Source: Halorubrum sp. 48-1-W (GTDB taxonomy: Archaea; Halobacteriota; Halobacteria; Halobacteriales; Haloferacaceae). From it: DNA of 64,000 nt. Below, piece by piece: positions 25,684 to 33,231 of this stretch. Numbering within the stretch: position 1 is the stretch's first letter; each line of letters starts with the position of its first letter. Under the pieces are notes generated by a model, which did not search any database, had not been told where the DNA came from, and saw only the letters and a list, made by a program, of their open reading frames with translations. Where the stretch lies: assembly GCF_003287355.1 (NCBI RefSeq), contig NZ_QMIM01000017.1, positions 1-64,000 on the forward strand, read 5' to 3'. The translations under genes were made by a program, and so were the position numbers.

Positions 25684-26958
25684 TCATACGGGTCGCCGGT
25701 CCCGCGTTCCGACGTCGATCGTGAATCCCGCCTCCCGAAGCCGGTCGGCGAGGGGTGCTCCGATCCCCGATGCCGGGGTGAGTATTCCACCCGCGACCGG
25801 CGAGTCGATCCGTCCGTAAACGAGACACATCGCCGCCTCACCGACCATGCGTGCGGTCGCACCGTAGCCCGGATCGAGGTCGGCACCGATCCGGCTTTGA
25901 ACCACGAACGGACCCTCCGTGGCAGTCCCGCGGCCGAGGACCCGCACGGTGAAGTACCCGTCCTCGATCCGTTCCCTCGTCGGGCCCTCGCCGGGGTCCG
26001 GAAACACGAACCGGGACAGGCCCTCCCGCGTCGGGCCGAACTTCATGGCGGCGGTAGCGGCCCTCGTGCCGGCGGCGATCGCACCGGCGCGCACGAGTCC
26101 CCCGATCCCGCCACCCGTCGGTACGACCTCGGTACACTCGAACTCTCGGTCCCACGGATAGCCGCGTAGCGCGTTGCTCCGGCGGATCACCCGCTCGTTG
26201 ACCTGCGCCATCGGCGACGGGGCCGTCCACGTCGATCGGAGTGGATCGGTCCGTACGGTCGTCTGTGCGCCCGGATCACCGCCGTGGCGCTCGCCCTTCG
26301 GCGCGAGCGAGTACGGGTTCCGAAGCGTCTGTCGAGCGACCGGGTCCTCGGCCGCGGCTCGGAACAGTTCGGTGAAACTCGCCATGGTCCCGCCGCTCAC
26401 GCCGCCCCGGCCCTCCTCCACGTAGATCCGAGCGACGTCACAGGGCGTTCCGAACTCCTCGATCGCGAACGACTGAACCAGCAGCGTTCCGACGTCGGCG
26501 GGAACGGAATCGAACCCACAGCTGTGGACGATCCGGGTGCCGGCCTCGAGGGCCTCCTCGTGATACCGGTCGACCATCTCCCGCACCCAGGTGATCTCGC
26601 CGGTCAGATCACAGTAGTCCGTGCCGGCGGCGATACACGCCTCCACGAGTTTCGTTCCGTATTTCGTGTACGGGCCGACCGTCGTACAGACGACGCGGGT
26701 GTCCCCGGCGATCGATCGGAGACGGTCGAGATCGGTCGCATCGCCGACCACGAGCGGGATCGCGTCCCACCCGGGACGCTCGGCGACGAGCGTCGCCTCC
26801 AGTTCCTCGAGCCGTGACTCGCTGCGGCCGCCGATCGCGAGGGAGAGCTCCGAGGGGTCGTACCGTTCGGTGAGGTATTCGGCAACGAGGCGGCCGACGA
26901 ATCCCGTTGCGCCCCACACGACGAGGTCATGACGTCGGTCAGTGCTGGTCACGGACAT
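25684..26958 (-). CDS. Saccharopine dehydrogenase-like / trans-acting enoyl reductase family protein
   Basis: A 424-residue NAD(P)-binding protein. The Rossmann fold opens HDLVVWGATGFVGRLVAEYL and is followed by CTTVGPYTKYGTKLVEACIA, GTDYCDLTGEITWVREMVDR and HSCGFDSVPADVG, the signature of the family containing mycobacterial trans-acting enoyl reductases and saccharopine-dehydrogenase-like oxidoreductases. The C-terminal half (EGPFVVQSRIGADLDPGYG) is the substrate part. The substrate is unknown, possibly lipid-linked. An alternative start lies at 26988. Confidence 0.87.
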   Translation of the reverse strand: MSVTSTDRRHDLVVWGATGFVGRLVAEYLTERYDPSELSLAIGGRSESRLEELEATLVAERPGWDAIPLVVGDATDLDRLRSIAGDTRVVCTTVGPYTKYGTKLVEACIAAGTDYCDLTGEITWVREMVDRYHEEALEAGTRIVHSCGFDSVPADVGTLLVQSFAIEEFGTPCDVARIYVEEGRGGVSGGTMASFTELFRAAAEDPVARQTLRNPYSLAPKGERHGGDPGAQTTVRTDPLRSTWTAPSPMAQVNERVIRRSNALRGYPWDREFECTEVVPTGGGIGGLVRAGAIAAGTRAATAAMKFGPTREGLSRFVFPDPGEGPTRERIEDGYFTVRVLGRGTATEGPFVVQSRIGADLDPGYGATARMVGEAAMCLVYGRIDSPVAGGILTPASGIGAPLADRLREAGFTIDVGTRDRRPV

Positions 26959-27009
26959 CGACGGTCCGTTAGTCGGCGCTACACTCAACCGTTACGTGAC
27001 CGCCCGTCC

Positions 27010-28194
27010 TCACTCGATGAACTCCCGAACCACGTCCTCGAGGACGTCCCTCGCGACGGCCGCGTCCGCGAGGTCGATCGACTCGTCGATCGTGTGCGCC
27101 TGATCGAGATCCCCCGGGCCCCACGTCACCGCCGGGATCCCGGTGTCGTTGACGAAGTTCCGCGCGTCGGTGGCGGCCTCGATCCCCCACGGGTCGCCGA
27201 CGCCGCCGTCCCTCCCGACCGCCTCGACCGACCGGGTACGGAGGCTCGTCGCCAGCTGGTGATCGACCGGGATCGACGAGGAAGCGTACGTCTGGATCCG
27301 TGTCCACTCCGTCTCGACGCCATGTTCCTCCCGTACTCGATCGAGTACCGCCTCGACCTCGGCGTCGACCGCGTCCGGGTCCTCCCCGGGAAGCACCCGC
27401 CTGTCGAGGACGAGCTCGGCGCGGTCCGGGATCACAGCGAGGTTGGAGTCGGTCCCCGCCTCGATCTCCGTCACCGTCGCGAACCCGCCGCCACAGAGCG
27501 ACCCCTCGCGGTCGCGGAGTTCGGCGTCGTACCCGTCTATCGCGTCGAGCAACGGCCGTGCCTCGTCGATCGCGTTCGTGCCGGAATCGGGCTGGCTCGC
27601 GTGCGTCGCCACGCCCTCGACGGCGACGCGGTAGACCGAGAGTCCCTTGGTGCTCGTCGCCACGCGGAAGTCCGTGGGTTCGAGGACGATCCCGTAGTCG
27701 CCGTCGAACCCGCGTTCGAGGAGGGTTCGCGTGCCGGGGTCCGCGGTCTCCTCGCCCATCGCTGCGTGGACGACGACGGAGCCCGACAGCTCGCCAGAGC
27801 GGATCTCGGGCGCCAGATCACGGGCGACGAGCATCGCGAGCGCGACGCCCGTCTTCATGTCCGCGCTCCCCCTGCCGTAGAGCCGGCCGTCCTCGATGAC
27901 GCCCGCGTAGGGATCGTCGGACCACGCGTCGGGGTCGCCGGCGGGAACCACGTCGAGGTGGCCGTTCAACACGACCGTCGGTCCGTCGTCACCCACGCGA
28001 GCGCCGACCTGGGTCCGGTCGGGATCCGGCTCCTCGAGTAGCGTCGCGTCAATTCCCTCCTCGTGGAACCAGTCGTACACGAACTCGGCGGCCGCCCCCT
28101 CGTTCCCGGGCGGGTTCTCCGTGGGGATCCGCACGAGGTCGCGGGCCAACCCCTCGAGCTCCGCCGAACGCTCCGCGGCCGACCCCTCACTCAT
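27010..28194 (-). CDS. M20 family deacylase/peptidase (ArgE/DapE-like)
   Basis: A 394-residue Zn-dependent amidohydrolase. Metal and catalytic residues are visible: VVLNGHLDVVPAG (His and Asp), YGRGSADMKTGVA (bridging Asp), HAAMGEETADPG (Glu pair), and the C-terminal His in LDQAHTIDESI. The lid domain has SVYRVAVEGVATHASQPDSG. Members include acetylornithine deacetylase, succinyl-diaminopimelate desuccinylase and carboxypeptidases; the substrate cannot be assigned, and no arginine or lysine genes are adjacent. Confidence 0.9.
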   Translation of the reverse strand: MSEGSAAERSAELEGLARDLVRIPTENPPGNEGAAAEFVYDWFHEEGIDATLLEEPDPDRTQVGARVGDDGPTVVLNGHLDVVPAGDPDAWSDDPYAGVIEDGRLYGRGSADMKTGVALAMLVARDLAPEIRSGELSGSVVVHAAMGEETADPGTRTLLERGFDGDYGIVLEPTDFRVATSTKGLSVYRVAVEGVATHASQPDSGTNAIDEARPLLDAIDGYDAELRDREGSLCGGGFATVTEIEAGTDSNLAVIPDRAELVLDRRVLPGEDPDAVDAEVEAVLDRVREEHGVETEWTRIQTYASSSIPVDHQLATSLRTRSVEAVGRDGGVGDPWGIEAATDARNFVNDTGIPAVTWGPGDLDQAHTIDESIDLADAAVARDVLEDVVREFIE

Positions 28195-28506
28195 TGGCCA
28201 TCACCCGAGCAGTCGTCGTCGATCGGTTCGGAGCCGGTCGCTCCCCGATCGTCGCCGCGTTCGGGGTTGTATCCCGTTCGCCGTCACCGCGTGTCGGTGG
28301 ATCGCGTGCGGTCATCGTCCACCGTTCGCGAGCGACGATCGATAAAGCCCTCGGGCGACGCGTCGCAACCCGGTGGGATCGGTCTCGCTCGCAGTCTCGG
28401 CCCGCCCGATCGTGCCCCGAACCCGTGGTCACCGTTTTATGCCCCCGCGGTGACGTACCGGCATGGTCACGGCTCGATCGAACGGTGACGCGGCGCGGAG
28501 GCGACG
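28195..28506. other. Intergenic region without a recognised gene
   Basis: A 312-base region between the divergent M20 gene and the CNNM/CorC gene. It should hold both promoters. Reading frames here are Arg-rich and overlap on both strands, so none is called. Confidence 0.6.
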
Positions 28507-29838
28507 ATGACGGACCTCGTCGTCTCCGGGTCGCGGCTCCTGCTCGCGTTCGTGTTGGTCGTCCTGAACGGGTTCTTCGTCGCCTCCGAGTTCGCGTTCG
28601 TCCGGATCCGGTCGACGTCGGTCGAGCAACTCGTCGAGGAGGGGCGTCCGGGCGCGGAGACCCTCGAGGAGGTAATGGCGAACCTCGACAACTACCTCGC
28701 GGTGACACAGCTCGGGATCACCCTCGCGTCGCTCGGTCTGGGGTGGGCCGGCGAGCCCGCGGTCGCGTCGCTCATCGAACCCGCCCTGGAGCCGTTGCTC
28801 CCGGCGAACCTGATCCACCTCGTCGCGTTCGCGATCGGGTTCAGCTTCATCACGTTCCTCCACGTCGTCTTCGGCGAACTCGCGCCGAAGACGATCGCCA
28901 TCGCGGAGGCCGAGCGGCTCTCGCTTTTCGTCGCGCCCCCGATGAAGCTCTGTTATCTGTTGTTTTACCCCGGGCTCGTCGTGTTCAACGGGACGGCCAA
29001 CGCGTTCACCAGCCTCATCGGCATCCCGCCGGCCTCCGAGACCGACGAGACGCTGGACGAACGCGAGATCCGACGGGTGTTGGCGCGGGCGGGCGAGGTC
29101 GGCCACATCGCCGGGGCGGAGGTGGACATGATAGAGCGCGTCTTCGAGACCGACGACACGAACGTCACCGAGGTCATGGTCCCCGGCCCGGACGTGGTGA
29201 GCGTCCCGACTGACGCCCCCCTGTCGGCGATCAGGGCGACGATCCACGAGGCCGGACACACGCGCTACCCGGTCGTCGAGTCCGACGACGAAGGACGCGT
29301 GGTGGGCTTCCTCGACACCAAGGACGTCCTCGAGGCCGTCGATCCGGACGGCGGCGGGACCGCGACCGCCGGCGACCTCGCGCGCGAGGTGCTCGTCGTC
29401 CCCGAGACGACGACGGTCGCGGAGCTGCTCGTCCGCTTCCAGGACGAACGGCGCCAGCTGGCGGTCGTGATCGACGAGTGGGGCGCGTTCGAGGGGCTCG
29501 TCACCGTCGAGGACGCCGTCGAGACGATCGTCGGCGACCTCCGCGACGGCTTCGACATCGAGGGGGGAGAGCCCTCGATCCGCCGGCACGGCGACGTCGG
29601 ATACGAGATCGACGGCGGCGTCCCCCTCTCGACGGTCAACGACACGCTCGGTAGCGACTTCGAGGGCGTCGGCTTCGACACCCTCGGCGGCCTGGTGTTC
29701 GACCGGCTCGGTCGCCCGCCCGAGGTCGGCGACGTCGTCTCCGAGGACGGCTACGCGATCGAGGTGCTGGCGGTCGACGGCGCCCGCGTCTCCACGGTCC
29801 GGATCCGCCAGGAAGACGGGACCGACGACGCCGAGTAG
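28507..29838 (+). CDS. CNNM/CorC-family (hemolysin-like) membrane protein
   Basis: A 443-residue protein. The N-terminal DUF21/CNNM membrane domain has about four hydrophobic segments (LLLAFVLVVLNGFFVASEFA; LGITLASLGLGWAGEPAVAS; FGELAPKTIAIAEAERL). Two CBS domains follow (VMVPGPDVVSVP...; TTTVAELLVRFQDERRQLAV), and then a CorC_HlyC domain ending in IRQEDGTDDAE. The family takes part in Mg2+ or Co2+ export; cytolysis is not implied. Single gene, ahead of the tRNA-His gene. Confidence 0.92.
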   Translation: MTDLVVSGSRLLLAFVLVVLNGFFVASEFAFVRIRSTSVEQLVEEGRPGAETLEEVMANLDNYLAVTQLGITLASLGLGWAGEPAVASLIEPALEPLLPANLIHLVAFAIGFSFITFLHVVFGELAPKTIAIAEAERLSLFVAPPMKLCYLLFYPGLVVFNGTANAFTSLIGIPPASETDETLDEREIRRVLARAGEVGHIAGAEVDMIERVFETDDTNVTEVMVPGPDVVSVPTDAPLSAIRATIHEAGHTRYPVVESDDEGRVVGFLDTKDVLEAVDPDGGGTATAGDLAREVLVVPETTTVAELLVRFQDERRQLAVVIDEWGAFEGLVTVEDAVETIVGDLRDGFDIEGGEPSIRRHGDVGYEIDGGVPLSTVNDTLGSDFEGVGFDTLGGLVFDRLGRPPEVGDVVSEDGYAIEVLAVDGARVSTVRIRQEDGTDDAE

Positions 29839-29914
29839 CTGCGCGCGACTCCGTCACACGGCCTGTCCCGAGTCGTAACGGTTATCAGTCGAAACGGGAT
29901 ACGTGAGGGTGCGT

Positions 29915-29988
29915 GTCCGGGTTAGGGTAGTGGACTATCCTTCAGCCTTGTGGAGGCTGAGACGCGGGTTCGATTCTCGCACCCGGAC
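29915..29988 (+). tRNA. tRNA-His (GUG)
   Basis: A cloverleaf can be drawn by hand. The acceptor pairs G-1:C73 and seven further pairs (tccgggt/acccgga). The anticodon stem is cagcc/ggctg with loop ttgtgga giving anticodon GTG, and the T arm is gcggg-ttcgatt-ctcgc. The extra G at -1 opposite C73 is encoded, as expected for tRNA-His. No CCA is encoded and no intron is seen. Confidence 0.92.
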
Positions 29989-30067
29989 TTTCTGAGGAAC
30001 GTAGTGACGAAGAAAGCCGGACAGCGAGATCGAACCACGCGAGACGAGCGTTAGCGAGTCTCGCAAT

Positions 30068-30091
30068 CGGGGTCGATTCTCGCACCCTGAC
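30068..30091 (+). repeat. Partial copy of the tRNA-His 3' end
   Basis: This 24-base stretch matches the tRNA-His 3' end (29965-29988) at 22 of 24 positions. A duplicated tRNA 3' end beside the gene is the usual trace of integrase-mediated insertion (att site) at tRNA genes. Confidence 0.6.
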
Positions 30092-30140
30092 CTAGGCTTC
30101 TAACGCCCGAATTCGGCACTTTAGCTGAATACAGGCGCTA

Positions 30141-30212
30141 AGCCCCCTCCCTCAAGGAGCACCGCAGTCCGCGCTAGCGGACAAGCGCGCAGTAGGGAGG
30201 GGATACAGCGTC
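30141..30212 (+). mobile_element. Possible TnpB-type end with 9-bp stem
   Basis: Perfect arms cccctccct (30144-30152) and agggagggg (30194-30202) flank a 41-base loop, preceded by gctaag and followed by atacagc. The layout resembles the 3' ends of some haloarchaeal IS1341-type elements. No convincing coding fragment is attached. Confidence 0.4.
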
Positions 30213-30213
30213 C

Positions 30214-30234
30214 CCAGAAATCGAAGATTTCTGG
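30214..30234. repeat. Perfect hairpin, 9-bp stem and 3-base loop
   Basis: The arms ccagaaatc and gatttctgg enclose gaa. It is followed eight bases later by a second hairpin of the same dimensions. Confidence 0.8.
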
Positions 30235-30241
30235 TGTGCGA

Positions 30242-30262
30242 ACGAGACGCGGAGCGTCTCGT
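30242..30262. repeat. Second perfect hairpin, 9-bp stem and 3-base loop
   Basis: The arms acgagacgc and gcgtctcgt enclose gga. Together with the hairpin at 30214 it forms a closely spaced pair in the tRNA-His patch. Confidence 0.8.
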
Positions 30263-30448
30263 CAACGCCGTCATCATCTGGTCGTACACAGTGTGTCGGC
30301 ATGTTCGCCTGCCCACGCAAGCACTTATATTGTCGAACGCCGAATGAGGAATTAAGATGGGCGTTCCGACCTGTCGGCTTCGATTCGCTCGTCGTTCCAT
30401 TCGGAACGACTCGCTCCTTGCGAGGCTGACGGACACGGATAGCGTTCA

Positions 30449-30631
30449 AACGCGACAAGAAGCGTGCGTTCTCCCACGGAATCACCCCGTCGAGAACTAG
30501 GAGTGGGACACTCCGAAGAAACGCCTGTGGAGACTGTACTCCCAGTGGATACATCTGTATCTGTAAAGCGCGTCATGGAAGCAGGAAGCCCCGCCCTCAG
30601 CGAGACCGTCAGGCCGAGCAGGGTGGGGTAG
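30449..30631 (+). pseudogene. C-terminal remnant of a TnpB transposase
   Basis: A frame ending in TAG 30629-30631 reads GVGHSEETPVETVLPVDTSV and then KRVMEAGSPALSE, the recognisable C-terminal tail of one haloarchaeal TnpB group. The RuvC and zinc-ribbon parts are gone. The coding end overlaps a 9-bp stem (ccccgccct, 30589-30597, with agggtgggg) that forms the element's right end, as in intact copies. Confidence 0.65.
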
Positions 30632-30640
30632 TTCACATTC
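30583..30640 (+). mobile_element. Right end of the TnpB remnant
   Basis: The sequence gaagccccgccctcagcgag and its closing arm agggtgggg followed by tagttcac form the hairpin end overlapping the last codons of the tnpB remnant. Confidence 0.6.
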
Positions 30641-30643
30641 GGG

Positions 30644-31060
30644 TCACTCCTCGGCCAGTAGCTTGGAGATCGCGCTAGCCGCGTCCTCAAAGGCGTTGAC
30701 GTCCATGCTATCTGCGGTAAAGAGGACACCTGCATCACCCTGAAGGATTCGGATGACGAACCCGTTTGTGTGAAATCGGACGGTGAATTCATACGGTCCG
30801 ATATCCGGCCCGCCTCCCATGCGGGCGATGGCTGTCCGGATCGGTCGCTCCGCAAACCCGGTGCGTTCGAACTCGACGAGTTGCGACTTGGCCTCTCTAG
30901 CAGTCTCGATCGAATCGTAGAGATCCTGCCGTCTGTAGAGGAGATCAAACGATGACGGGGTGAAATACACCACGGCCCGGAGGGTATCTCCGAGGCTCGT
31001 TCGAGCGGCACTGACGATACCGTCGGCCAGTTCCTCACTGAGATCGGTTTCAAATGTCAT
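30644..31060 (-). CDS. Hypothetical haloarchaeal protein of unknown function
   Basis: A 138-residue soluble protein starting MTFETDLSEELADGIVSAAR. It has an alpha/beta pattern, including VVYFTPSSFDLLYRRQDLYD and YEFTVRFHTNGFVIRILQGD, and ends DAASAISKLLAEE. This resembles a small haloarchaeal family (I recall it as DUF7522, uncertain). It lies in the accessory patch behind tRNA-His, with its stop 12 bases past the TnpB remnant. A start nine bases upstream (MDQMTF) is also possible. Confidence 0.65.
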   Translation of the reverse strand: MTFETDLSEELADGIVSAARTSLGDTLRAVVYFTPSSFDLLYRRQDLYDSIETAREAKSQLVEFERTGFAERPIRTAIARMGGGPDIGPYEFTVRFHTNGFVIRILQGDAGVLFTADSMDVNAFEDAASAISKLLAEE

Positions 31061-31346
31061 TTGATCCACTAATAGAGGGATGCGTGCTATCGTATCAAAC
31101 GTTTCGGCAGAAGCACGCGGGGACCGCAGTGTCTGTCTGGGAACGGGGACAGGTCCATGTGTATTGGAGAATTCCGGTCACATAAGCCGCTACACCCACC
31201 CCGTGTATCGACCGATCGAAGCGGTCATACACAGACTGACTCCCCGTACAAGACTCGCGCTCTCTATTCAGCAGGCCGTTTGTATCAGCCGCTGAAGATT
31301 TCAGCAGAGCCAAAAATCCAATACAGTCGGTTACATCGCAGTCGGT

Positions 31347-32488
31347 ATGCGTCTCTTCGATTTAGCCTCCGATAGGCAGCCACCTGATACGAAAGAGCTG
31401 GAACGCTGCTCAGTCGAAAGCGAGTGGCAACTCGAATCGTGGCTGTTGGCAAATCCTGAGGTGATTCTCGACGAACGGTTGTTGATTTTCGGGCGACAGT
31501 ACAGCCTTGACTCCGGATTTCCCGATTTGCTCGCACTCGACCGGTGGGGGAACGTCGTCGTCATCGAGATCAAGAGGGGGCAAAGCGGGACCGGAAGTGC
31601 CAGCGAGGGAAGCATCCTTTCGCAGCCGCAGGAGTACGCGCAGTCACTCAGCGGGTACGGGTACGACGAGTTGGACGCCGTCTACGACGAGCTGAAGGCG
31701 AAAGTTCGGGACGGTGAGTGGGATCCTGGTGATGCGGAGGTCATCGAGGAGTCGCTGGCGAAAGCCCACAAGACGACGTTCGGGATCGAGGTCGACGAGT
31801 CGGCGTATAATCAACACCAGCGGTTGGTAATCCTCGCGGAGCAGATCACTCGACGAACTGAATCTACGCCCGCTATCTTCTCGAACAGGGACTCAACGTA
31901 CAGTGCGTCTCGGTACAGTGGTTCGCCCCACCAGACGACGATATGAACACAGCCGCCGAGGAGTACGCTGTCCTGGGCTCGTCTACAGTCGTCGACTATC
32001 CGCGTTCGAGGGTTCAGCCCGAGGACGACACCGTCGATTACTCCGACTTGCTTGTTCGTGTCCGGGATCACGCGTATCCGCAGCTCAAAGACGAGCTACG
32101 GTTGGAAGACCGAACTGACATCGCCAGCCAGTCGACGAAGCGGACGATCTTCTTCGGATCGAATCATCCGGACCACCCGAAGCCGCTCAAGTACACGATG
32201 GACCCACAAATCGAGGAAGAGGGGCTCGTCCACTACAAACTCGACCTATGGCAGGCCGAATCCGAGCAAGACACTGTGCTTCGGGAGTTCCTCCGAGACC
32301 AGGCCGAGCAGTTGGACGGGTACTCGTTGACCGAGAACTACGCCAGTGGGATGTCTGTCGTCGAAAGGGAACTGGAAGTTGGTGTCGGCGACGTCGAGAT
32401 CGTTGCGTTGGCGCAGGAGCTGGTCGACCTGGTGACGATCGTCCACTCGGCGGCGGTCGAGGAGTTTCGGGACCACGACGCGTTCTAA
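31347..32488 (+). pseudogene. NucS/DUF91-like PD-(D/E)XK nuclease, frameshifted
   Basis: Two frames join into one protein of about 380 residues. The first has the nuclease core: ESEWQLESWLLANPEVILDE, then DSGFPDLLALDRWGNVVV and IEIKRG, that is Asp followed by ExK of a NucS/DUF91-type site. It breaks near 31865: after ILAEQIT the protein continues in another frame as YARYLLEQGLNVQCVSVQWF and runs to EEFRDHDAF at 32488. One missing base explains both. The catalytic core is upstream of the break, so a shortened active protein cannot be excluded. It may have been a defence or repair nuclease. Confidence 0.75.
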
Positions 32489-32769
32489 GGCTCGGACGGC
32501 GACGACGGCCGACCCGTGAGGGTGAACCGGTCGGGGTGGTGGTTGGGCTGTAGGATGGGTAGAAAGGCACTGGACAGCGTTGCGCCGTCACGGTGCGCTC
32601 CAGGTGGGATCGCGCACGGTCGGGCTGTCCGGCGTGAGGGCAACCGCGTCAGTCGGATCAGAGGCCGTGCGCCGGCCAGCGATTGGCCGTAACCGCCTTT
32701 TCCGATATCGGATGTGTACATCTGTGCGTACACACATGTACGTGCGTTCAGAATCATCGTATCGGCTAT
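32489..32769. other. Intergenic region with a 26-bp imperfect palindrome
   Basis: No gene is supported in this stretch between the broken nuclease gene and the IS end at 32770. It contains the palindrome at 32716-32741. Confidence 0.5.
32716..32741. promoter_or_regulatory. Imperfect 26-bp palindrome
   Basis: The half-sites gtacatctgtg and cacacatgtac match at 10 of 11 positions around a 4-base centre. It could be an old operator or a recombination site; no intact gene follows directly. Confidence 0.4.
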
Positions 32770-32820
32770 CTTTCTACGAGGAGAGAATCCCGGCGTTTAC
32801 GCCGGGAGTGAATCCGACAA
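32770..32820 (+). mobile_element. Solo TnpB-type element end, identical to 12454-12504
   Basis: All 51 bases match the copy at 12454, including the cccggcg/cgccggg stem. The flanking bases differ on both sides, so the repeat unit is well delimited. Confidence 0.6.
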
Positions 32821-32879
32821 GCCTTCCACAGACCACGTTCTGACGCTGATGGGGATATTTATTTGGCGTCACATCGTAC

Positions 32880-33151
32880 CATAACAGACACCGAGACGGT
32901 TTCACCGCCCACCCAACTGCGCAATATCGGGACTCCGAGATCCAGAACGTTCGAGACACCCTCTCGAACCGCTGTGGTGTCTCGGTCAAGATAACTCCGA
33001 GTCCCCCTGTCGGGCGAGAGGAGTAACGGCGGTGTGGCCCCGCCATCGGCTCGTCACGCCGACGAGTCGTCAACCAGCAAATATCCCAACCCAGCGGTGC
33101 GGTGCCGTGGGAAGCCTCACCGTTTACAGCGAGGAGGAGGTCACATCTTAG
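32880..33151 (+). pseudogene. C-terminal remnant of another TnpB-type transposase
   Basis: A frame open across this region ends RCGAVGSLTVYSEEEVTS and TAG at 33149-33151, matching the tail I know from haloarchaeal IS1341-type TnpB proteins. It includes LWCLGQDNSESPC and ANIPTQ upstream. No RuvC motif or zinc ribbon remains, so only the 3' part survives. The last codons overlap the end hairpin (33112-33152). Confidence 0.5.
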
Positions 33152-33152
33152 C
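33112..33152 (+). mobile_element. Right-end hairpin of the TnpB remnant
   Basis: aagcctcaccgtttacagcg followed by aggaggaggtcacatc shows the gtttac loop and aggaggtcac tail typical of these ends, with one mismatch in the stem. Confidence 0.5.
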
Positions 33153-33231
33153 GAACTTACCAACGTGTGAGACGAGTTCGGCCGATTGCCGCCGCCCGAC
33201 GATTCATCATCGTCCGCCGTAACCGCGTGGT

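Noticed and set aside
28507-29838. Haemolysin
   Set aside because: The old name hemolysin for this family is misleading; the CNNM, CBS and CorC domains point to divalent-cation transport.
30174-30554. Minus-strand reading frame of 126 codons in the tRNA-His patch
   Set aside because: It is antisense to the TnpB C-terminal remnant and the hairpins; the same kind of antisense frame accompanies such remnants elsewhere. No protein-like pattern is seen.
32774-33163. Minus-strand reading frame of 129 codons
   Set aside because: Antisense to the TnpB tail ending at 33151 and spanning the IS end at 32770; the plus-strand reading explains the sequence better.
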